From Achatina immaculata (taxonomy: Eukaryota; Mollusca; Gastropoda; Stylommatophora; Achatinidae): DNA of 64,000 nt. The notes below the pieces were generated by a model. The model was not told the DNA's origin and made no database searches. It saw only the letters and a list, made by a program, of their open reading frames with translations. Every line of letters starts with the position of its first letter. Position 1 is the first letter of the stretch. The DNA is taken from positions 15,940,090 through 16,004,089 of the forward strand of contig CM019708.1 of the NCBI GenBank assembly GCA_009760885.1, given 5' to 3'. This document shows, piece after piece, positions 20,884 to 33,059 of this stretch. Both the position numbers and the translations under genes were made by a program.

Positions 20884-22554
20884 ACAAAGATTTATAATCA
20901 TCTTGTACACATACCATTTGATGATGGTCTAGTTTATGTAGACATTACAATGTTTGTGGTGCAGCTAAGACGTTGTCAGTATTCTGTGTTAAAATCAGTT
21001 ATATGAGTGATTTTGTATTGTAATATGTACATTTAATATAAGATTTATAGTGACATTTTCAACAATAATTTGTTTTTTTCTTTATTTTTAAGACACTATT
21101 TCAGTTTTATTTTTTTTTTTGTGTCTGAGAAGTTGAAAGCTAGCAAAATCAAGTTTACTCAGAGTTGGAATCCATCTCTTTTATACAGCTTCCAAAAATT
21201 TACCTGTACAGAGTTCAGACATGTTCCTGTCTCAAGGAGTCTTAGTTCATGTTCATATGTAGTATATGTATATTCTTTTTAGATATAAGGTCTAGTTTAA
21301 ATGAATGACGCTATATCTGCTGCTTGTGGGTAAGTTATATATGATAAAGAAAGTGACTTTATGCTATGTCTCTTTGTGTGACAAATGCAAGAATTTGAAT
21401 GCTGGTAATAAGGACGTGCATGTCTGTAACACAGAGTACAAGACTAGAAAGTTCGGATATTAGTAGTAAGGGTGGGATTAATTTGAATAAAAGTGGTAAG
21501 AGTTAGAAACTGAATAACGGTAAAAAGGATGGGAAATAATTTCATTAATAGTGGTGGGGTTTCATATAGTAGGATACTTAATAAGGTTTCTGTAGTTTAT
21601 GATTGAAAAAGTTTGAATAAGAGTCGCAGGTAGTGGGAAAGTTGCGGTGAAGACGGAAATAATTTCAGGGGAAAGAAAAAAAACGTGAGGGAAAGGAATG
21701 TTTTTTTTTTTTAACATGATGAGGGTGAGAAATAGTTTACACAATATATTTAGAAACAGGAACGTGCAGGACTTCGTGGACGTGGAGGTTGAGCATGGTC
21801 TCAGCTTTCTGGCAAACTGTGGCAGCATTTGAGATAAGTTTCATGACCACTTGAAGAAACGTAAAGTTGCATGATTGTTTATAGAAACTTCGTGTTTCCG
21901 ATTGTTTCTGGAAAACTTTCCCTGCTCCCGGTAAATTTCTTGTACACTTTTTTCCCGCAAGGAAATGTGTAACTTTATATACTACATAACGCGTCCAGCC
22001 TGGCAGTCGCCAAACAGTAGTTGTTAACATATTTGTATACAAATACAGGTTTTCTTTGTGCCCATCTGGAGCTAACTTCCCGCGAACTTGTCCAATTTCC
22101 GCCTCGCTGGATCTCTCTCTCAGCGGGAACCGAGGCATTTCTCCTTTCTGAGAGTCAAGACCGATAACTTAGTCAGAGTTCTCTTTCATGATTTGGCCAG
22201 GGAAGCACACATGCAGGAGCCAGACTGCGGTCTGGGCGCATGAATCAGGACTTTGAGTAATTGAACCAGCTATCTGTCGCTTAGTTGTGTGTCTGAAATA
22301 TACGGGATATGTGATGTGGTTTTGCCGAGTCCTTGAATAAAGGTTAGTGTAGAGAACGGTGAAATTGCCTGAAGTTTCATATGCGGTAATTATTGTCTGC
22401 TGTAGATGAGACAATATTCGTTGTTGGATGGCATTATACTCTTAAGAAAATATTAGGCATGTTTGCTGATTTATTTCTTTATTTTTTGTTCCTCAAAACT
22501 ATCACAGAACGTGAGGGGTGCTGTTGCCTGCCATGTGTGGCGTTCTCAGAACGT
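20884..22554. other. Unassigned stretch
   Basis: No gene was recognised. 21380-21680 has a loose repeating texture (AATTTGAATAAAAGTGGTAA and similar). Short open frames here have no recognisable motif. Confidence 0.3.
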
Positions 22555-23955
22555 GTGGTTCAAACATCTGTTATATCATATTTATGTCATTCAAACATCT
22601 GTTATATCATGTTTATGTCATTCAAACATCTGTTATATCATATTTATGTCATTCAAACATCTGTTATATCATGTTTATGTCATTCAAACATCTGTTATAG
22701 CATATTTATGTCATTCAAACATCTGTTATATCATATTTATGTCATTCAAACATCTGTTATATCATATTTATGTCATTCAAACATCTGTTATATCATGTTT
22801 ATGTCATTCAGACATCTGTTATATCATATTTATGTGATTCAAACATCTGTTATATCATATTTATGTGATTCAAACATCTGTTATATCATAATTATGTGAT
22901 TCAAGCATCTGTTATATCATAATTATGTGATTCAAACATCTGTTATATCATATTTATGTGATTCAGACATCTGTTATATCATATTTATGTGATTCAAACA
23001 TCTGTTATATCATATTTATGTGGTTCAAACATCTGTTATATCATATTTATGTCATTCAAACATCTGTTATATCATGTTTATGTCATTCAAACATCTGTTA
23101 TATCATATTTATGTCATTCAAACATCTGTTATATCATGTTTATGTCATTCAAACATCTGTTATAGCATATTTATGTCATTCAAACATCTGTTATATCATA
23201 TTTATGTCATTCAAACATCTGTTATATCATATTTATGTCATTCAAACATCTGTTATATCATGTTTATGTCATTCAGACATCTGTTATATCATATTTATGT
23301 GATTCAAACATCTGTTATATCATATTTATGTGATTCAAACATCTGTTATATCATAATTATGTGATTCAAGCATCTGTTATATCATAATTATGTGATTCAA
23401 ACATCTGTTATATCATATTTATGTGATTCAGACATCTGTTATATCATATTTATGTGATTCAAACATCTGTTATATCATATTTATGTGATTCAAACATCTG
23501 TTATATCATATTTATGTGATTCAAACATCTGTTATATCATAATTATGTGATTCAAACATCTGCTATATCATATTTATGTGATTCAAACATCTGCTATATC
23601 ATATTTATGTGATTCAAACATCTGTTATATCATATTTATGTGATTCAAACATCTGTTATATCATATTTATGTCATTCAAACATCTGTTATATCATGTTTA
23701 TGTCATTCAAACATCTGTTATATTTATGTCATTCAAACATCTGTTATATCATATTTATGTGATTCAAACATATGTTATAGCATAATTATGTGATTCAAAC
23801 ATTTGTTATACCATATTAATGTGATTCAAACATCTATTATATCATAATTTTTGTCATTCAAACATCTGTTATATCATATTTATGTGACACAAACGTTTAT
23901 TATGCCATATTAATGTGATTCAAACATCTGTTATATCATATTTATGTGATCCACA
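22555..23955. repeat. 31-bp satellite, about 45 copies, with a 465-bp higher-order repeat
   Basis: The unit is ATTCAAACATCTGTTATATC plus ATATTTATGTC. Variants (GTGATTC, TTCAGACATC, TTATAGCATA, CATAATTATG, TTCAAGCATC) recur in the same order 465 bp apart. For example, the unique GTGGTTC start at 22555 recurs at 23020, and the TATAGCATA unit at about 22693 recurs at about 23158. Two 15-unit blocks, 22555-23019 and 23020-23484, are thus near-identical. The right end (23700-23955) is degraded. Open frames through it are by-products of the repeat. Confidence 0.95.
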
Positions 23956-24360
23956 CAAAGGTGGTACATTAGATCCATTCTGAGGCTTAAGACAAATCCA
24001 CTTTAATCCACCCAGGGTCAGAGCACCATCATAGGCCTCGCGACCTGCAGCTGTGCATGTACGAGAAGATCAGAGCTGGTTGTCTTAGTCAGTTTGTGTC
24101 GGGCTTTGTCCCTTCCTTTCTTGTACACATTTTGTTGTAAAAAGCGGGAATTGTTCCATGAATATAATTCGAATATAATTATTGATTGAGCTTTATTTGA
24201 AAGGGTGAAGAATGTTTGGGCACGCAGGCCCGTCAGAAATTCTGCCATTCTATTGAAAAATACCTATAACTTTAGATATGAAAAAAAATCATAAAAAGTG
24301 CCTATCACTCCAAGCACAGGTTCGATTCACAGTCATGCTCTCTTAACAGTTGTTTCTTTC
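23956..24360. other. Unassigned stretch
   Basis: No gene or repeat was recognised. Confidence 0.3.
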
Positions 24361-24555
24361 TCATGCCTAAAGTGCTTTGCCTACTTTCTCTATCTCTCTC
24401 TCTCTCTCTCGTCTAAAGTACTTTGTCTACTTTTTTTTCTCTCTCACGTCTAAAGTTCTTTGTCTACTTTTTTTTTCTCTCTCATGTCTATAGTGCTTTG
24501 TCTACATTTCTCTCTCTCATGTCTAAAGTGCTTTGTCTACTTTCTCTCTTTCTCT

Positions 24556-24591
<36 letters not shown>

Positions 24592-24772
24592 TAAAGTACT
24601 TTGTCTACTTTTTTCTCTCTCACGTCTAAAGTTCTTTGTTTAATTTTTTTCTCTCTCACGTCTAAAGTGCTTTATCTACTATTTTTTCTGTACCATTTCC
24701 AAAGTGCTTTGTCTACTATTTCCCCCCCCCCCTCTCTCTCTCTCTCACACGTCTAAAGTGCTTTTTCTATGA
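24361..24772. repeat. CT-rich minisatellite, about 10 degenerate units
   Basis: Units contain GTCTAAAGTGCTTTGTCTAC followed by T and CT runs of variable length. Confidence 0.85.
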
Positions 24773-27700
24773 TAATCAGACAAAATCTTTCTGTCACTTT
24801 ACTGTACGCGGGCAGCCTCGTCTTCTCGCCGAATGTCGCCGTATATAGTTTTGTTCATTTGTTTTAGTACTTTTTTTTTAAGTGTTGAACATTCCGAAGC
24901 AGTCAGATGACCGAATAATATGCTGTCTTTTTGTTTTTTTCCTTTCTGTTTATTTCAGCACTACACATTACATTGATAAAATGTGGTAGCAGTTCAGGTA
25001 GTTGGTTGGTTGCTTGTCTTTGATCAAGACCGTAATTGCAATTTTGAGTTCGTTGTCAGTACTGTTTCCTAGACCCTCAAATATGATCATAAGGAGAGTT
25101 CATGTATAGCGCCCGTTAACTGTCAGATTGTACCCAGCACGGAGCTGACTCATGTGGAGACTCCAGAAATACGTTGTTCGTTGCCCTGTTGGCTTGTCAG
25201 AAGTAATGCCCCAGTCTTATTTCATAAGCACTAAGTGAAGATATAATAGAACCTTGACTTGATAACTGCCTTGGATGGACACACCCTGTATGACTGTTCG
25301 AAGGTTACGAAGACGAGAACAAGATATATTTTTCTTATAGCCATGATAAAAAAAAATAGAATAAAACCAGCTCTGTTTCTCTATCTTTTTATTTGTGATA
25401 AAGCGAAGACGGAAAATCATTTCCCCAGCACACACAAAAAATAGGTATGCTGAGACTCACGATGGCGCCGTTTTAATCATTTTCAGCCTGCGCTACGATC
25501 CAGCCCAACTTTGATGGCGCTCTGCTAGATATCGCATCTCGTTAACGTTTCAGCGTCTGAAAATCCCATCAATATCTCGAGCAAAATGTATACACGAGAG
25601 AGACAAATAACATTTCAGAGCTTCTCACTAGATGCGACGTGGAGCGACCTAGTCCAGCATATACTTGCAAGCATCATCATAGTTTTAGCAGTTGTGCGTC
25701 TTTTACATGCGCGCTTGATCTTCTTACAAGGGGAAGCCCTCGTCATCCTCAGCCTGCTACTTTTTATACTTCCCTCTCACCTCGAGGCTGCTGCCTCTCT
25801 TGTGTTCACGGCTAGAATCCACAGCTTCTATACATCATCCCCGCCCTAAAAAATAAACCCCTTCTTTTTTTTCCCTCCAAATTGTGTCTGTTTTTCTGGC
25901 CATCTTCCGTGACTAGTTTCACCCGAGGAAGTCTGGATTTATTTCTCTCAGCTGTCTGTACAGGCCACTCTTCGCTGTGTAGAATTTCTCATGCTTTTTT
26001 TAGTCAAATTAACACTGACGTTCTGGATCATATTTCTTGCCCTTTTTTTTTTTAATGGTCATTTTTCTGTCAATTATGATACCTCATCACCGTCGGAAAA
26101 TATTTTCTTTTCACCGATATTGATCCTTTTGAAATTGCATTTTGAACTGTCGCCATCGCTTCTGCTACTATCAGATTTATGACTTTCTGTAATCAGTTTG
26201 TTCTTGTGATTTCATCAAGTTCCGCTAGAAAAAGCTCCACATTATTGCACATATTTTAAAAAATTTTCCCATTTTAAAAAAGTGTCTTAAGTAGTCTCTG
26301 AAAGCTTAGTTTGGCGTCTGCAATGATCATATACAAAAACTTCAGAATACTGGATACGTTTGGTAGCAATCATCTGTCGTGTTGCACGTTGTAAATGTCG
26401 AGATCACGCCTGTCTCAGATGGTGTAAAACCGATTTTCCGAACGCAGATGATTCAGCACGTCTTTTAATCCGGACGAAAATGCAATACTTTGTTTTATAT
26501 GGGCAGCCTCTAGGGAGCACTGCGCCTAGTCTACGCAGCTCTATCTTTCACAGACTGCTTTCGGCAAAATGACTATTTTTTATGATTTATTTGCGTCTAA
26601 ATAGATAGAAAAAAGATGTTGCCAGTCCCGGACTGGCTCAGAAAAGTTGTGGCAGTAAATATTTCTACTCTCTGATTGACACATGTCATTAGTCAGGATT
26701 TGGAACAATGCCTTTGTGATCAGGGATCAAACGTTCACACCTGTGGCTTTGATCAAGGTACTCTGATCAGCCTCAGAGGAAGTAGTCTGATGTGTCAGGC
26801 GAGTTAAGTATGGTAATTCAAACGAGGGCACTTTAAGAAGAATAAACATCACACAGGAAACTTTAGAATTTCAGGAGTTAATGAAAACCTCTCTCAACCT
26901 GGCCGTCGACTTAGCGTCGCTATTCAACATTCTGGCCATATTTTGATGCTAGTTGCGGAGTAACCTGTTAGCTGTTGGGTTGAGTGTCAAGTGGTTATGG
27001 TTTGGAGACTGAACACGATGGCGTGATCAGTCGTCTTTAATACCATGAACCGACTGAGTTGACAGAAATGTGAAACAAGCAGAGCTGTATCAATTAAGCA
27101 GGTTAATGACATTATAATTTATTTATAAATAAATTTATAAAGTTAATTATGAATATTTTGTTCGTGATGAACAGCACATTTCGCTATGGAAGTTTCGTGC
27201 AATTTATGAACAGTAATTTCATTTTGGAAATATTTTATAAATTGCACTGTGGAAAATATAAATTCGCGGTGGACACATTATACATTGGTAGTAATTGTAA
27301 ATTTTGCTTATTTTACATGTAAACTCTGCAATGTCGACGTGAATACACACTTCATATCTCTTTCATTATACCTTTAATAAAAACAACTGTCAAAGTCCAT
27401 TATGTGACTGCTTTTGCGTAGTCTTGTAATATCTAGCAAGAACTAGTAGCTAGCCAGCTGTCAGAAAATGGGCGTCAGACCTGCAGCTAATCGCTAGCAC
27501 TGGTTTGTTGGCCTTCTGGAGTCGGGCGGTCACTGGCAGTTGTGGTTATCGCTGTGCTAGAGTGCTGGCTTTCTCCATGAGATATGCCAGGTAAGCGTGC
27601 ATAGCTGGCGCTGGCTTTTTAATGTAGATAGTAAGAAAGGAGAAACTGCTTCTAGAGCTTTGTTTTCCAGTAGCTTTTAAAAACCATTATTAGAAATATT

Positions 27701-28573
27701 GTTTTAATGGATAATCAGGAAGACGTATTTTCTTAATGATAGTAGTTATAGCGGGTTACCTTGCAGAACTATTACTTCAAATCTTACAGATACGGCCACC
27801 TCTCTAGAGGAAGAGATCAAAACACTAAAAGAAAAGACAGCAACTATAGTCGACAATCTAAAGGGAATGGAGTAATAGAAGCGTAACATTAAAAACAAAG
27901 ATTGTAATTTACCTGTCCTGTGTGCTCAGTATTTTTTTTTTAATGGATCAAATACATGGACAGCATATTCACAAGAGGAGGGAAAAACGTTTTCATCCGT
28001 CTTGTCTTCTCATAATAATCATTTACCCTTGTCAGGATGAAAGAATCAACTTGGAGGTTCTGTAGCATGCTAAGATTCCAGCCATGATGACATTGTTCAG
28101 CATCTGACTGACATGGTTAATCCATGCAGCACGAATGGATGGCATCCATATGTCCAAGCAATTCTCCACGGCGTCGCATCTTGACAAACTTCAGGAGGGA
28201 AGGATTCCACGAAACAGACCAAAACTGAGATACAACAAAATACATAAAGCATCAGTAGAAAGTATATTATTCCATCAGTTAAAATAAGTGAGAGGAACTG
28301 GCTAAAGACAGTCACTCACTGAGAAGGAAAATGAGGACCTGATTAATGAAACAAAACACAAGGTGCAAAAGCGCTAAGAGATCGTACCTCATATCTCAAA
28401 CACGGTTTCTTGTGGCACATTTTGTCAGTGAAATATTGGTAGAATAGGTTATAAGAGAAGCTGTTCAACAAAATTATGCTTAAGAAATTTGAACAAACAG
28501 CTGACAACTACCTGCTTCAGAGTTGTCTTTTATGTCACTGCTATCATGCCGTATTAAAGTAGAAGTTTGTCTT
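24773..28573. other. Large unassigned stretch, low in repeats
   Basis: This is the longest interval without a recognised transposon. Points of note: a GATGGCGCC motif at about 25461 (resembling a YY1-type promoter motif) lies 120 bp before an 87-codon + strand frame at 25586-25849, which has two hydrophobic segments and no family match. A possible exon end, ATGCCAG|GTAAGC, lies at about 27585-27597. A weak LINE-like run (GRIPRNRPKLRYNKI) lies at about 28190-28250. None is strong enough to call a gene. Confidence 0.3.
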
Positions 28574-29120
28574 ACTTTGTCTGAGTTGTGACGAGTATCT
28601 CCTGGCACTTTAACTTTGTCAGAGTTATGACGATTATCTCCTGGCAGTTTAACTTTGTCAGAGTTGTGACGAGTATCTCCTGGCAGTTTAACTTTGTCAG
28701 AGTTATGACGAGTATCTCCTGGCAGTTTAACTTTGTCAGAGTTATGACGAGTATCTCCTGGCAGTTTAACTTGGTCTTAGTTATGACGAGTATCTCCTGG
28801 CAGTTTAACTTGGTCTTAGTTATGACGAGTATCTCCTGGCAGTTTAACTTGGTCTTAGTTATGACGAGTATCTCCTGGCAGTTTAACTTGGTCTGAGTTA
28901 TGACGAGTATCTCCTGGCAGTTTAACTTGGTCTGAGATGTGACGATTATCTCCTGGCAGTTTAACTTGGTCTGAGTTGTGACGATTACCTTCTGGAAGTT
29001 TAACTTGGTCTGAGTTCTAACGATTACCTTCTGGCAGTTTAACTTGGTCTGAGTTGTGACGATTATCTCCTGGCAGTTTAACTTGGTCTGAGTTCTAACG
29101 ATTACCTCATCGCAGTTTAA
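28574..29120. repeat. 39-bp tandem array, 14 copies
   Basis: The unit contains GACGAGTATCTCCTGGCAGT, TTAACTTTGTC or TTAACTTGGTC, then AGAGTT. The left half carries the TTTGTCAGAG form and the right half the TTGGTCTTAG or TTGGTCTGAG form, a clear left-to-right change of variant. Confidence 0.95.
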
Positions 29121-30074
29121 AAGCGGCTGTTTATGTGTTTTATGTGTGTGAGAAACGCTGATAAATTTCCACGACAGTAGAATTCTTGGCTTTCAAGTGT
29201 ATTTATTTTTCTGCTTGTATCTCTCTGTCTGTGTGTGATGGCAAGAAAGCCTGTCGTAGAACAGGGACCTGTCGTGGTAAGGCAGCTCATCTATCTTCTC
29301 TCATAAGGGAGGAAGAAGCATCCATTGGGCTAAGACAAATATGGGAGAATCAGGACCTGAAATGGCAGAAACGCTTAGCTACCAGAGCAGATGATCTAGG
29401 ATGAGCCTCTGTGCTAGAAAGTGGTCTATCTTATACTGGTTTTTTTCACGGCATCATGTTTGTTTCTTGTCTCCAAGAGAAGGCTAGTTGTAATACACAG
29501 ATATATGCTGCCTTATTCATTTTGCAAATAGTAGGGCCACTTTTTCAGAGAGATAGACAGGGAAGGAAAGAGTAAACGAAGAGAAAGTTGTGTTTGTATT
29601 TAGTTCTCAGACCTGCACAGTCTGAACTCATTTAAAAAAAAAAGAAGAAGAAATGGAATGGAACCAAATAAACGACTGCAGCGGAGAATTCTGGACGTAA
29701 GCGTACAAAAACAAAGCACCCTTGCTGTGCTCAGGCTTTGTGTTTCCATTCTCCTGGCTGCTGTTGTTGATATTTGAAAAGAAACTCCCGTCCAATCCAG
29801 GCTGGTGAGTCTTGGCGTGGCTGCTTTGTTCTCAGCAGAATCTGTCAATGGACGGACTTTGGCGAGTTTGTTAATTGCTGAGTGCGTTTCTTTCTTGTAG
29901 CAAAACGTGTATGCTGAAAGAAAGCATAAACTGTTTTTGGCGCGCGTCGTAAACTTAATCTGGGGTTGTTTATGGTTGATTATGCTGCATGAGCGATCAG
30001 CACCACCATGGAATGTGGTACGGTTGTTTGATATGCGTGAGAGAGTCGCGTTGATTTCTACTAAGTAAACTTCA
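29121..30074. other. Unassigned stretch left of mariner-1
   Basis: A minus-strand frame of 159 codons (29600-30079) shows no recognisable motif and runs into the mariner end. I treat it as chance. Confidence 0.3.
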
Positions 30075-30076
30075 TA

Positions 30077-31380
30077 CAAGAGGCGTTCAGAAAGTAATGA
30101 ACTACATCGTTTTTTTTTTCTCAGCTAATAATGAAGATAGAAGCATGAAATTTTGCATACTTTAAATATGGCATGTCTCGATTATGTGAACCAAATTGTA
30201 CCGCAACCGGTCAAAGAATGTTGCTGCCCTAACCGTTGAAATGGGGCGTGTTAGCAACTTGCGGTATAAGCAGCGAATTGTGATAGAATTTCTCGTTGCA
30301 GAGAAGGAAACTGTTGTGAACATTCACAAGCGTCTATGTGATGTGTATGGAAGTTTTGCAGTCGATAGGAGTACAGTCAGTCGCTGGGTTCAGAGAATCA
30401 AAGAATCAGTAAGTTGAGATAAGCAGTTGCATGATCGGCCGCGCTGTGGACGTCCTGCCACAGCCACCACGTCAGAAATGTTGAAATGCACTGAGGGCAT
30501 TATTCTTACTGATGGGCGTATCACTACTCAACACTTGGCTTTAAAGCTGTCAGTCAGCAATGGTAGTTCAAATGCAGTTATAAAAGCTCTCGGATTTTCT
30601 AAGGTTTCGCAAGATGGGTTCCTCGAAGTCTCACAATTGACCATCTGTTGCAGCGGAAAGCAATTTCTTCTGAATTGTTGGAGCGTTTCAATACTGAGGG
30701 AGAGAAATTTTTGGCTAAGATTGTAACAGGTGACGAAACCCGGGCACATCATTTTGAACCTGAGACAAAAAGACAATGGAGTGGCATCATTTACAATCAC
30801 CATGAAGAAATTCAAGACAACTCCTTCAGCTGGAAAGGTCATTATCACATTGAAGGTATGATTCTTGTGGATGGTATGCCAAGAGGAGATAATCAATATG
30901 CAAGCTTACATTAAGACATTGAAAAAATTCAGTCATCGTTTTCGCAGAGTTCGGCTGCACAAGAGTCTAGCAGACCTGCTTCTCCTTCATGACAATGTGC
31001 GCCCTCGCACAAGTCTGGCAACACGGGAAGCAATCGCCAAATTGGGTTGGACTATATTACCCCATCCACCCTATAGTCCCTATTTGGCAGCCTCTGATTT
31101 CCATCTGTTTGGTCCACTTAAAGATGCACTCTGAGGGGTAAGATTTAAAGATGATGGAGTGATTCATGCAGCGAAGAAATGGCTACAAAATCAAGAGAGA
31201 ATCTAGTACGGGATAGGAATACGTGCACTTGTAAATCCTTACAAGTTGATGGGGATTATGTTGAATAATACCGATGATTTCGTGACATATCCATATATAT
31301 TGTGTATACATTTCAGGCTTTTTGAATAAACAGCTCCTGAGAAGAAACGATGTGGTGCATTACTTTCTGAACGCCCCTCG
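30077..31380 (+). mobile_element. mariner-1 element, 1304 bp with terminal inverted repeats
   Basis: The terminal repeats CAAGAGGCGTTCAGAAAGTA (left) and CGAGGGGCGTTCAGAAAGTA (right, reversed) extend for about 40 bp. TA dinucleotides at 30075-30076 and 31381-31382 are the expected target duplication. Size and ends fit a full-length mariner. Confidence 0.9.
30241..31275 (+). pseudogene. mariner-1 transposase, D34D type, degenerate
   Basis: It starts at ATG 30241. The N-terminal helix-turn-helix region reads YKQRIVIEFLVAEKETVVNI, HKRLCDVYG and VDRSTVSRWVQRI, then HDRPRCGRPATAT. A stop at 30418 and several frameshifts follow. The catalytic core is still visible: first Asp in IVTGDETRAHHFEPETK, second in LLLHDNVRP, third in LAASDFHLF. 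The last two are separated by 34 residues, which defines mariner D34D. The usual PHPPYSPDL reads PHPPYSPYL. The C-terminus is interrupted by a TGA after LKDAL. It would have cut and pasted DNA at TA. It cannot now make a full protein. Confidence 0.85.
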
Positions 31381-31382
31381 TA

Positions 31383-33059
31383 CTTTTACCCGTCAGCGAG
31401 TGCTTAAGTATTGTTTGGTATTATTTGTGAGCGAAGGCGGCTGAGTGGCTTCACGTCTAGCAGGGCAGAAGAATCAGTTGACCATGGCCCTTTCTTCGTA
31501 TTGGTCTTATTGGTATCTTCTTAGTAGTAGTCTTTGAACAGGCTAATGAGGTCGACCTGGTTATGGTCTGGTGGTGTTGGAATCTGTCCAGAAACTCGTT
31601 TCTGACGTTTACCCTGAGTATTCAGATAAGCTACTCCTTCCTTCTCCTCTGTCATACAGGAAAGCTGCACTCCAACATCATCACGACGTAGATCATTTCG
31701 TAGTTCCATCACCAGAGGATGTGTAACATTTTGCTTTGTAAGTTATTATTATTATTATTATAATTATTATTATTATTGAATAAGTAGAATTTAGATAGAG
31801 AGCGAAGGTAACGAGGAGAAAACTTGAGAACTAGTGGTAGAAGCGCATAATGTTACAACAGTTCGGAACCGACGCTGAGAAAAAGACAAACTAAAGAGAT
31901 ATACCTAGGTCACAATAGTCCTGACGTGACCAGCTAAACAAGTAAAAACAACATTTGGCGACAGACGAACACTATGCAGAAAAAAGGACTAATCCGCGAC
32001 AGATAAAAGAGTTTCTCTAAGACGAGCAGACAAACGGATGAACGCTTGACTCAGCTACAGGTGGCTTAACACGTCTGTCATGTTTATAACGCAGGAACCA
32101 GTCAGTACACAGAAACAAGTTGACCAATAAATGATATAGAGGCGTGACCTAGCGACCGATTGGACAACGGAAGAAACGAACTTGTGGATATATAGAACGG
32201 ACATACAGGACAGGGATCAGGACAGTTGAGGAGAGACAGAGAAGTCGAGAGGAGGAAGTGTGGTGAGAGATAGATAAAGAGCATATCAGATAGAGACATT
32301 GATAGGGGTGCTAAGACACAGTCTCGCTAGGAACCAAAAAATCAGATAGGTTAGGAAGACTGCTAGAAACTGAACGTTTTGCAAAGTGTAGTAAGGCGAC
32401 GGAAAATGTGCAAGTGGATAGTTAAGTCATATGTTACTGCTCTAGTCAAGCATTTCAGATTAGAAAGTATTTGGTACTGCGTGTGGAATGCAGAAGATTA
32501 GAGATTTTGTATAAATATTACAGAGAGGAACGTAGCGGGTTGTACGATTACAATGCCTTATTTAGTATTTGGCAGCCAGTTTGATACTTTTGAATTTTAA
32601 TTCGATGCTATTAAATGTGAGCTAGTTTGATCGGTGGTTTCAACTGTTTGAATGTCATAGTATCTGTGAGAGCTATACGTAGCCTAGATGTGAATAGAAT
32701 CGTGTCTCGTAGTGTTTAATGGTGATTTGTGAATTGAAGAAGAAGAACCTTTTGTTATTTGAATTAATAACTTAAAGTGACAATGGAGAACTTATAAATA
32801 GTCGTGGCCACAGCAAGCCCATGAGATTCAGAACGACGAAGACTGAGATCAAATCTACCAGAGACAGTAAAGTATAACTATAAAGTGATTGACTGGCAAT
32901 GAAATATATTGATAATGAACTTGGGGTATTCAGATATACAGTCATCCAGTGTTGGAGGCAGTTTCCACCTGGACGGTTTGAACGAATATTACAATATATT
33001 ATAATATTACAATAAATAATTCAACATACAAAATATAGATGTAGAATTAGTTAGTCATC
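31383..33059. other. Unassigned stretch with an LTR-like promoter block
   Basis: (ATT)n lies at 31741-31776. From TGTTACAACAG at about 31850 the sequence has inverted and direct CCAAT motifs (about 32121 and 32159), a TATATAGA box at about 32188 and a purine-rich stretch after it. This resembles a solo LTR of a Gypsy-type element ending somewhere near 33000. No matching second LTR, PBS or target duplication was established, so I do not call it. Confidence 0.25.

Noticed and set aside
22393..23364. Several 114-168-codon frames with VISYLCHSNICYI repeats
   Set aside because: Translations of the 31-bp satellite in successive frames, not genes.
29600..30079. 159-codon minus-strand frame
   Set aside because: No recognisable motif, no coding signature, and its start lies in the mariner-1 terminal repeat.
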